NCBI RefSeq assembly: GCF_963678635.1
Contig: NC_087067.1
Coordinates: 51,016,233 to 51,080,232, forward strand
DNA: 64,000 nucleotides
Direction: 5' to 3'
Origin: Symsagittifera roscoffensis
Taxonomy: Eukaryota; Xenacoelomorpha; Acoela; Convolutidae
Shown: one piece after another, positions 28,101-40,100 of the stretch
Layout: every line of letters starts with the position of its first letter
Position numbering within the stretch: position 1 is the stretch's first letter
Made by a program: the position numbers and the translations under genes
Notes under the pieces: model-generated
What the model saw: the letters and a program-made list of their open reading frames with translations, nothing else
Databases searched by the model: none
Told to the model about the DNA's origin: nothing

Positions 28101-31100
28101 CTAAATAGAGATAAAAAACACAATGAAATTTATCAAAAAATAACAAAAAAGTTATTACAAAGACAAAACATTAATGAACAAATCAATTCACGTTTTACAC
28201 CAGCCTCCGAATTAAAAATTGGAACATTTGTTTTAATACCTAATTTTAATACTCAAAAAGGAATTTCTAAAAAATTACAACCCCTTCGAAAAGGACCATA
28301 CCAAATAATTGCAAAACCCACTGATGTCACATATAAAATTACCGACTCAAACAAAAAAGAAATCGTTCAACATCGAAACAACCTATTACCTTATTACCCA
28401 AAAGAATACGCACTCCGCGAATTAACTCAATTATATTCTTTCACAGGATTAAAAATCATTCAAAATGAACCACATCTGAAAAACACAGAACAAAATGATA
28501 ACCCCACCGAAAATCAAAACACAAAACCAACCACCACCAAAAACAATACACAAAACCATAAAGAATCTCCAAAACAAAGAAAAAATAGAAAAATGACCGA
28601 ACAAATAATACCCCAAGAACAAATCGACAAATCAGAAAATAGAAAAACAACAAGACTCCGAAATCAACCACGTAAAAACTATAAAATATTCATCCCCCAA
28701 TCTAAAATTTTAAAGAAAGTGGAATTTCAAAAGTAGTTTTAACATTTGCTTCACAATCTTGAAACCTCCGAAACATTTTCCATTTACATTTTTCAAAATA
28801 ACATGCTGACAAGTACGTAATAATTCTAGTTCAAAATAAACCAATAGGATTCATCCAATCCGTCACTTTCTCTAACTCAAACTAAGACCAATTAGACGAA
28901 TAATATAGAACTCCAGGCACATCTATAACTATAACTTTACGACCTCCAGGTCAAAAATAAGCAAACCACTCCAACTTGACAACTAAAATAAATATCACCA
29001 TAATACCGTACCCCTCCCTTATCTAATAACCCAAAGATCAACAATATTTCCCCAACTCAGACCACGAATACCCCCAAAGCAAATTTGTTAACTTAGCCTA
29101 AAGTAACAAAATGAACATTTTAATTAGCCTAAAGTATAAAAATCTCACCATACCCCGGATCATTTGACAAACAAAAATAAAGAAAAAGACGACCTCCCAG
29201 TCACCATGAAAATTGCCCCCAACAATTTTTTACAAAACTCAACCCACTTGTCAAAAAACTAATAAATAATCCGACCACACTAGAAAATCGCCTCAAACAG
29301 CAAAAAATATTCGACCAAGAGATCATTTCTTAAATGCTCTTCTCTCAATCAGTTACTCAAATACTCATAAATCTTAAACATTTTTTTACAATACTTGAAA
29401 CCTTTATAATATTTCTTTTTGATATACTTGAATCTTTTCTAATAATCCTAATCATTTTTTGTAACATTTTTTTAATTTTCTACACTATACTCGAACTATT
29501 CCTCCAACTTTCCAAAACCCTTGATTACATCCACAGGTACGAGTCATATAACTTGTCTAAATGATACGAACAATTTTCAGTAGAACCGATATTTTTTTAT
29601 TGTTTGTAATTTTCATAGCATTCTTATCATCCCTCATTTTGACAATATGTAAATGTATAAAGAAAGCAATCCTCACATTTGCCCTAGCAACAATCCTTCT
29701 AATTCTTTTTTTGGAAGAATATTATAATAAACATAAACCTTCCCACTAAAGTAACAATTCAAAAATCCATCAAAAATTGCTACCCAACAGTCACAGAATC
29801 AGTCTTCACCGACATCATCCCAAGATAACCAAACACCACCTTCAACTACTCAAAATCCTCAAACATCTACACGAATTTCTTTTCAAGACAATCCATACAC
29901 CTTTGAAGAACGACATGCTCGTTTATCAGAACCACTAGAACCAGTTCAACGACAAGCACCTTTAAGCGAACCAACATATAACCTATATCCAACACTACCA
30001 CAAGAACTAAGTAGAATAAGAAATTCTAGTCAAAACCAAAATACAGTCGAAATAAATAGACAAATTATACATCCTCGACGAAACAGAAATTTTCAAACTC
30101 CCCGAGTTCATTTTGATATACCTCAATCCCCATCACAAAACACTCCAGAAAACCCCATTGGTATATTACCAGAAACCCCTACGCTTCTTTCACAACGTAG
30201 CACCTCAAGCCTACCATCAGATTACTTAGGTTCAACACCAACATCTGAGCAAATACGTGAAAATCCTTTCAACCCCACAAACCAAACATCACGATTCCCA
30301 TATTGGACTACACATTCATTTACACAAGGTGAACCAAATTTAGTCAATGACCCCATAGATATTTCTACGGATACAACAACATCCTCATCACTACCAGAAA
30401 CATTATCACTACCATCAACACCATCAATAAGCCAGATTTCACCACCACCTTTTAACTTAAATTTTCCAAATAATCTCGACGCCAGATATCGAGAACAATC
30501 AACAACAAATATTCCTTTAAGACTAGATTGGAATACATTTACAGCACCTCCACCATTATTTGGACAACATCAAGAAAGTAACCGCCTTCATAACTGGGCA
30601 CTTAATAGATTACAATATCGCCAAGATATTCACAACGATATCCGTGATCACAATATTCAAATACTCCAACAAAACAGTTTACAATTAAAGTTTGAAATCA
30701 CAGTTAAGTTAAATAATATTACCCAACATCCCTACCCATTAAATCCACCTAACATAACAGCTCAATCACTACCACCACCGTTTATAACCACTGAAGTAAT
30801 ATACAAATACGACAGATATACCAAAAACACAATTGGCTACATTACATTTTATAATCCATACTCAGGATTATCATACACATGTATATTCTAAAATTATTAA
30901 TTTTTCTCCAACTCCTTTTTCTAGTAATCTCAAATCAAAACATAAACCCTTCTCCTCGTACAGGACCACAAGATTTATTAGTAACACATTACGATTGTGA
31001 AGAAAATGAACAAAAAACACTACATAAATATGCAATAAATCAAGTATCACAATGTGAAACAGAACCACAAGCTATAGAAACCACAGATGTAATAGCAACA

Positions 31101-34100
31101 CTCTATTCAAAAGCCCGAGCAACAACAGTTACAGGTTATAAATTCACAGCAACATTTTCCGAAAAGAAAGTACATTGTTCACAAGTCTCGAACGGAAACA
31201 AAAACCGACTTGACCATGAATCATTCTATCAGAGTAATATAGAACGTCTTTTACATCTCAATCCCGACGATTGTAAAAATGAATTACTTAGACTAAACAT
31301 CACACAAAATAAAAACTCCCAAAGAAAATTAGTTAATTTTCAAGTTTTTTCAGACTCTGTACATCAATCACAACTTGAAAGACACCAAGGACATATAAAA
31401 CTAGACGAAAAATACCCGTATAACGGCGCACACGGACGATTAACCTATGACCTACACGATAAACATTGGATACCACACATTGGTATTAATGACCCATCAA
31501 ACTGCAAAGCAGACACAAAAAATAAAGGATACCAAGAAATAATGTTTTTTGATTGGAAAATACAACTCGAAAAAATACAACTAACACGAGATTTATCAGA
31601 TAATACAATGATCTATCAAGGAATCCGATTACCTTGTAAAAATGATCAAGGTTATTGCGACCCTACAACGAGAACACAAGCAACAATTGTTTGGTTCCCC
31701 GAAGATACATGTACAACATTTCAAGTAGCAAAAATACACGCTCGTATGATAAAATTTCACGAAAAATATTTTATACAATCAATTCCATATGAACAAGTCC
31801 ATCCATCACGAAAACTAAGTTCTAATTTTAGAAACATAGACAATATAGAAAATAAATTGACACGTTTCCAAATATATCAAGAAACAGAACTTGCATGTAA
31901 ATACAGGAATCCACTTCACAGAACACAATATTCTGAAATATTAGTTGAATACGAAAAAGGATTCGACATGACCACTGGAAAAGTAAAAATCGACCCATAT
32001 GCCACAGGTCATCCTCTAAACGAAGGAACATCCTATATACCAGTTAATTTTGAAAAAAGCAACGGACAACCTGGTGGACATCTAAAACCCCATGACACCA
32101 GAAGCACACGCTTACAAGAATTATCACTAATGAATACTACATATTTCGGTAATATCCACTATGATATTCATTTAGATATGAAACTAGATTATACAATTAG
32201 CCGAATTTTTCAAGAAATGTCACTCTCCGAATTAGAAACACTACACCACCTATGCGAATTAGAACGAACACAAATATTACAATCACTTGCACTAGCAGTA
32301 TTAAAAATACCCTATGCAGGATACTTATTATCTGGAAATAGATCAAATTTTTTAGACTATGAAGGAAACATCTTATGGTTTTATACTTGTACTAAAAAAG
32401 TATCACCACTATACGTTTTTGAAGATAAACGATGTTATAAAAGAATCCCTATCTTTTATAAGAATAAAGTACATTTCGTGGATACACTTTCACGAAGAAC
32501 ATATTTCTGGGATACCGCAGTCCCATGTGGATCAGAAAACAGCCACAATGTAGTACAACTAAACCCTGATGAAAATAAATATTACCTTCTCACTCCATAT
32601 CCCACATTAATGCAATCACTCAAAAAATTCTCACCAGAAAGCATTCGCGCTATTGCTCGAAACCCAAATATAGACTTACAATCAATAGGAATCTATTCAA
32701 AATCAGATATTCAACATCACATTAGAACACAACAATTCCAAGAATTATTAACACAAATGGACACTATACAAAGACAATCAATAGACCAAAATTTACGCAA
32801 ACTTGCAGAAACCGCAGGATTTGCCGATATCTACACGCAAGACTATAGCGGATATTTTAAAGACATTAAAGATTATATATATCTAAACGGTGAAAAATAC
32901 CGTCCCCAAGATATATCACCAATTAACATTTTTAGCTTTGTTACACTCAAAAATGAGATCCTCGATTTTCTAGGATGGCCCTACTACATCTTAGAAAAAT
33001 TGACTATTTTATACGCAATGTTTAACTTTATTGGATTTCTTTTCTCACTTTTAAAAGGAATCTACAACACATGTGCTATACACACACAAGTAAACAGACA
33101 AGCAAGCGTAGCACGCATACTCTTTGCAGGATTTTTTGGAATCTTTTCTACATCTATAAACAAAATTCTTTTAGACGCACAAATAAAAGAATATAACACA
33201 AAAATAGCAACACGACAAAATACATACGACGAAGAACATAACAATGTAGACATAACGCCAACGGCACCACAATTACCAGTCCTACCAAATAACCATCCAC
33301 TATCCCTAGTCCCACGAAATTTTCGAAATTTAGCCATCACACATAATCCAAATTTTCGACTCACCACATCATTAAGTCCCATCCAACATATAATGACACA
33401 CCAGTCACAAGATGATAATACTTATGAACAAATTATTGAACAACCCCATACCACCGCTTTTCAGTCTCAAAATAATCATTTTTTTAGCCCACGATGAGCC
33501 GCCAACTTGGATCACTACACCGATCAAATTCCCACCCAACCAATCTTACATCTACAATCCCAATAATACCACTTTTTGCTTTTCCGCCACCCGATTTTCC
33601 ATCTAGTAATGTAACATCAGGCATGACTTCCGACACTAATTCACACATCTCAGTTTTATATTCCATCTCACAACTCAATAACCCGAATATTGAAACCCCC
33701 GATGAATTTGCCGACTCAGAACCATCCCCATCCAATAATTTTCATAATTCTTCTAATTTTTCTCAACCCCCTTTTCAACCCATATTACCCAATAACCCTG
33801 ACCAAATCACTCCCACACCCTCTTATGCTTCCCAAGTTACCCCAACCTACTCCTCATACCATTCTGACCAATCATCTCATTCTCCAGACACCCCCCGAAT
33901 CTCCCCAGAGCTAGATAATTTTATTACCCTTCAACAACAACCCTACCACCTTAATACCCCAACCATAAACCAAATCTCCTCCACAATAAATTCATCCAAC
34001 CCCCCTACCCCTACACCCTCTTCAAATTATACTGAATCATTAGCACCATCATCCACATCAACTGAATCTTCACTCAACACTAATAGAGCTTACCGCACTT

Positions 34101-37100
34101 TTAAAAGAAAGTTCCCCAACCATCCTTTCCCAGCAAAACCAGGAACAGCCCGTGAATACATCAACCATCCCAAGCATACTAACACAAAAGAATTTTTAGC
34201 CATCACCTTACCCTCATTTCCACAATACACCTTAAACACCCCCCACGACACTAACGAAACACGCAACTTTGTAGATGAATACGTTTTAATGCCCACTCTC
34301 TCTTGGACCTCATATTATCATTTTACTAACCCTCTTTGCTTACCTTTATCTAACACTCACATCGATATAGAGCGAAATACGGACATGCTATATCGACTCA
34401 CTACACCACTAACCGCTAGACAATTTACTTACGTTGGATATAAAAAATCACTAAAAACACACACTGCACCTAGAGCTAACGAATATACACTCGAATACTA
34501 TGATCACAACATCATCAGAGCTAACCAAGATCAATTCTTAGACGACGATCGCTTCGCTAATCCACAAATTACTGAGAAATTTTTCATCAAGACACCATAT
34601 ATATTTACACTAAACATCTTCGACCGAAAGTTTGATCACATTATTTCAGAAGCACTAACAGACACACAAGCATACGAAAGTTTTAAAGAACGCTTCCAAA
34701 TATTTTCACTAACCTTTCATTTCCTTGCACCACACGAAAGAGATTTACACTGCTCACACGATATTATGTTGCGCACTAAACAAACCCACACATACAGTTA
34801 TTATCGCTTCATCCAAAATCACTTTGACCTACACACACCCTCTAGACAACCACACCATCGTTTTCATTTCATTAATTCCAAATACACTTCACCATTTTTC
34901 CTAAATTTCACATATTGTATTAAAGACACTAACCTCCATGGTATTCTTCGTAATTATGACCCCATAACCCAAATGTACATCTTCTGTCCCATCACCAAGA
35001 CCTTCAACGCCGAAGAATCCCGACCCTTCCTTATCCCGCACGAGTTTGTACAACCTATAGAAATCCCAATTTTAGAATTCATCCACAACACTAAATTCAA
35101 TCACAAATTATATAATCTAATCCAAAACACACCTTATGAGTTTGCAGTTGGCACTGAAGAACTAACCACTATCAAGGCACTCCAATTGCTTTGGCCACTG
35201 CTTCAGACTAAAAATATCATCCGCATCTTAGCTAAACTACTAACAACTTCAGAACTAATTCACGACATCTTCCCCCACGGTTTTTTCCCCGACGACTAAC
35301 AGGTAAGTATGAATTAAATAAATATTACTAACTAATTAAAATATTAAAAAACTCACCATTCTTTATCCATGTTTTCTTTAGATTTTTAGCCTTCATCCGA
35401 CAATCACCTACAAAGACCACAAAAGACAAATAAAAATCGCAAATTTCATCAAACAGATTTCAAAAATTCTATTAATCTCTTACACTTATAAATTTATAAA
35501 TTTAATACCTATGCAGTAAATTCATTTCTAAAATTTTCCCCACAAGCAGTAAATCTAATTATGATGAAAATTTGTAACTTAAAATTCCCCCATAACTAGC
35601 AGTAAATTTCCAAATTCTATGCAGTAGATTAATAAAATGCAAATGCAGTACTAACCTTTTGATATTTTCATTCATTCGCACAGAAATTCTATCCACACTC
35701 GCACAGCTCGCCCACGAAGAATTGTTTAAAATAATGAATTTCAGTTTCAAGTTTTCACACTCAACAACTCTAACATATAATAACATGTTTCAAACTTTCC
35801 TTTAACCCGGTTGGAAAGGAATCATATATTAAACAAAACTAACCAACGCAGCTTACTAAATACCACAAATCATAGAATAACAGCATGACTAAGAAAAGGA
35901 AACCAACGGTACCCAAACCGGATTAACCCAGTTTAAAACTGGATAATTTATTCTTTTGAAGACTATTATAAAGTCTAAGAAAGAAATAATAAAACACAAA
36001 AAAGTCGAAAGACAAACCCATACCACGAACAATTTACTTTTTGGAAAAAGGACATAACCAACAAGACATAAGAAAAACCACAACAAACCCAACATAAAAC
36101 GTTGTCACATAACAGGACCCCTCACAAAAACCGCATGAAATCATACTCCCACTCCTGGCCTAACCCACCAGGAAGGACGTCCTGAGCATGCTCTATAGCC
36201 GGCCTAACCCACCGCGCTACATCCACGCTTTGTGACCACACCTCTATTTTTAATAAGAGCTACTCAAGTGTGAGTAACTCTTCAAAATAACCGAACTAAA
36301 ACAAAAAGCTTTTGTGAAAACAACTAACTAAAATCATAACTAAAAAATATTAAACTAATAAATGTTTTATAAAATGTAAATTACATTATGCAATACATAG
36401 ATCAGAATACAACACCAAGAACGAACATCCAAAGACAAAACGACCCCACTACACTCGAGAGAGAATGACCAACCACAATCGATATGCCACTCACAATCAC
36501 AACTCAAAGGATTTAGAGTACGACTTGACTTCGCAGAAAAGGACTTCATTGAACTAGACCAATGACCACCTCGATGTTCAAGTATACGTACAGATCCGAG
36601 TAACCAGGCATCCCCTCCACGCACAATCTCCACGCCATTCCCAAATTAGATCAGACACAAAAGAAGTTCTCCACGCAGAACAGAAAAACCTGACATAGCA
36701 AACCATTCTGAAATCAGATTTGAGTTTGTTGCAAAGACTTAGTCGTTGTCACTAGAAGACACAACGTCTTATGTCTCTAACTCCAGCTTCCTGGAACTTC
36801 TTTAACAAAAAAGGAAACAGAAGAAATAAGATGTTCGCCAAACACCAACGTCCATCATCCATCCTTCGAATTGCAGAAGAACTATTCTAAAAAACTCTGT
36901 AAAACCCGGATGGGTGGAACCTGATCTAAACTATATTTTATGATTGGATAAATTAAATGTTTTACCAATGTAAAGTATTTAATATTAACCAATCACGATC
37001 CATCTAACTAACAACCCACTTATTTGTAAGTGCTGAAGTTACTTGTAATTTCAGCACCAGAGAGATTTGAATTTAACTTAGAAATTAGTTGGACTCTACC

Positions 37101-40100
37101 GAGCACTTCAGCAGCCGCAATAAACCAGTATACCCTAGATCTATTGAGCCTAGCAGAGACTAGTTAAACAACCTGAGACTAGATAGTATAAGAGTAAGAT
37201 TAGGATCGGTATTAGACTAAGAAGTTGCACGAATCTATCCGGCCGAAAATAAGATAGCGTGACGAGCAGACGGTGTACCCTATCCGAAATTACTCTATGA
37301 GTTAACCAACTCGAACCTAACTCAGTGGGTGGTAAAATTTTAGATTCAGAACTTCATAGCTCAAATTTTTTTAAAGCTTAATGGGAGTCGACCCAAATTA
37401 TGTCTTATTTGCCGCTCTTTAAAGGCTTCCCTCTGTTTTTGAGGCTGTTTGAAAAATGAACCTTTTTTTTAAATGAAGTGTTTTTTGACATATTCCAAGA
37501 AAAGTTTTAGAATTCCTTTTTTCTATTCGCAATCTTGTAATGCAATGTTTTGTAATGCAAATGTGCCAATCATAAATTGTTCTTGAAATTCAAATTCAGG
37601 AAAATTTGTTCACGCTATAATTTTTGTTTTTGAGGCTTGAGTTTGGTTTCTTTTCAAGTTTACTTCATTTCATTTGTTTAAAGGAAGGCAAACTCAACTA
37701 TCGAACAGCGAAAGTAAGAAGGTCACGAAAAACGTGATCGACTTCTAATTTCCTAAGTTGAATTTAATTTAGGATTTCCCAGTGGAAACAAAAACTTACC
37801 TTTTGATCCAGTTTTCTCAAATTGGGTAACTTTAATCAAAAAATTTGTCGATCATAAATTGTTCTTGAAATTAGAAGAGCTTTAAGGCCAACTTTTTTTT
37901 TTGAATTTCGAAAGTTGAAGGTTTTTCTCGAAACAAGTCAGTTTTTTTTCCTGTTTCTTAGCGTTCATGACTCTTTTCCAACTGTCTGTTGGCGATGATC
38001 TAATGCTGGTAGTTATGGTTCTTGGCTGTTTTTCCTCATTGAATAAAAAAACTAAATTCCTTTCTTTTTCTCCTTTTAGGCTGCGCTTTGTTTGTATTGC
38101 AAGTGATGCAACGCTCATTTTCGCCTTTGTGTTAAATGTTATCTAAACAAAATTTTTAGTTTAATCAAAACTTTTAGCAACTTGAAATTGATTACACTAG
38201 CCAGCTTGTGAGCAAAGTGTATTAGTATGGAACTTCTTTTTTTTCTAACCTAACTCGCAAATAAAAGTGTTCATTAAAAATGTTCACTTATTTGGAGGCA
38301 CTTTTGCTATAATCACGATCTGTTGTAGCATTGGCAATTTCGTAGCATCTGTTCTCTGCTTTTTTTTGTGGCTTGAGTTTGTGTTTTTTTTAGCGCCCGT
38401 GGCTGAGTGGTTTGTGAGTGAGACTCATAATCTCTAGGTCGCAGAGCGAATACGGGTTGTAGCCGATTTTTTTTACTAATTCGAGGCTTATTTCTTCTTT
38501 TTTATCGTGTTTGCGAAGCGCAGCTTAGCGTGTGTAATGATTAGCTTTATGTGAAATGGATCACGCGAAATGGAATTTTTGCATAGACCAATTTCAAATT
38601 ATCACAGCTTCCCTTTATGAAATTATCAATATTGGTTTTGAAAGAGTTTCCAATTTAATCCAGGTCTAAAAAGACTTTCCCGCCTGCAATTGTTCTCAAA
38701 CCGCGTAAAAATGTTAGATACAGCCAAGTGTAATCAATTTTTCACACTAATTAACTCAGTTTTTCGCGTCGCAATATCCGCTTACTCTAGAAAGAATTCT
38801 GTCCGATGCAAAGCTTAGTGAAGACGTTAAAACCAAATATCGGTATGTTCATAGAGGATAGCTCTGATCACTTGATCTTGGTCTATGTAAAAGTTTTGCT
38901 GACGTTCGATTTAATTTTGTCCATAATTTACATTGAAAATATGCATTTCAGAGGGTAAAAACACGAATTTGCCTTGATTTTTGTCTACTAGCGTACAAAT
39001 AACACTTATATTTTGAAAAACATCTTTTTAGTAGTCGAAACTCATAATACAAAATTATACGAACCTGTATTAACATATTTTTGCATTAAACCCCTGCTGA
39101 AGAACCGTTCCTCTGGCCATTAGAAGAAGCTTTCCTAATTAACGTCCGGGTATATCCCCTTCCATAACACCTACGTAAACCGAATAGACAAAATGTTCTC
39201 ACTCAGCTTCCACGCATACGGATTTAAGTACACCTTTTTAAGTGTTTCCCCAAGGAATGGGAGGGCAGAGAGGGGGGGGGGGTCGGGGCAATTGCGCACC
39301 TGTAAAGCTTTCTTTTATGGGTGTAGGTTGAGAAGAGTGTGGTGGATTTCCACGCGGGCAATCTGGAGTTCGCGTGTGGATCCCGTCTGGATGAGGTTTG
39401 TGCTGTGAACTGGGACCAGAATGACCAGTTTCCTCAGTTCGCAGGTGGACACTGCTCGCTTCCCAGTGGATACTACCCCATTGTGGAGGCACTGGCCAGG
39501 GATCTGGACATCACCACCAAATGTGCAGTGAGTAGAAACAAAAACACAGACTACTTTGACTTCGGGGCTGTTCACATGCAGGAAAGACTGAATGCGCTAA
39601 AATTCGCATCCAATCAAAGCCCCTGCAAAAACGGACTGATTTTATTGATTATTTCTTCCTTCGAATTTACGAATGATGAGTTTTGATTGGCTGACAATAT
39701 TTTCGCGCCTTCGATACTTCGCGATCGACGGATTCCCCCTTTGACTGTATTTAGGATCAATAAAAGTTACATGCATGGGTTTCTGTCTTAACTTGAACCA
39801 ATTTTTTTTTGTGTTTAAATCAGTTACGAAATGATTTTCATCTGTTAGTTTTTTATTTCAGACTGCTGTTGAATGGAACTTTGTTTGAATGGAACAGACA
39901 ACATTTAAATTGCAAATTTTTTCAGAAAAATCACAGCAAAACTAATTAACCCATAATTCATCTAACAAATAGAAGAATGAGTAATTTCTCGTGGTTATTT
40001 ATATTTCGTTTAGGTTAATTAACAAAACATACATCAGTAACAAAGAGCGGGGCTCTTTTTCCTTTTCCCCCCACCTCACTCAAACATGAGTTTTATTGTC

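Larger units (their letters stand above)
18417..37324 (+). mobile_element. Full-length giant Ty3/gypsy-type endogenous retroelement with env and accessory ORFs (copy 1)
   Basis: 18,908 bp with two 410-bp LTRs (TGGAACC...ACTCA, so TG..CA ends), flanked by GTGG at 18413-18416 and 37325-37328. The LTRs differ at one position that I can find (C in the 5', A in the 3', in GGACTCT.CCGAG), so insertion is recent. Pol order RT-RNaseH-integrase and the integrase GPY-like module place it with Ty3/gypsy (Metaviridae) elements. Reading order: leader, 155-aa basic ORF, Gag-protease, Pol, two membrane ORFs, an AUG-less ORF, Env-like, ORF-X, ~1.6 kb non-coding 3' region, LTR. It lies in the KDM1B intron in sense orientation. 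A second, older copy starts at 54917 in inverse orientation. Confidence 0.95.

Noticed and set aside
28400-28736. Possible chromodomain at the Pol C-terminus
   Set aside because: The tail after the GPY/F-like module is Lys/Asn/Gln-rich low complexity without the aromatic-cage pattern.
29537-29538. Strong splice-donor-like CAG|GTACGAGT inside membrane ORF 1 as source of an exon for the AUG-less ORF
   Set aside because: The donor leaves phase 2, but the AG sites at 29790, 29796 and 29802 all open the AUG-less frame in phase 0, so a direct join would be out of frame. A different donor would be needed.
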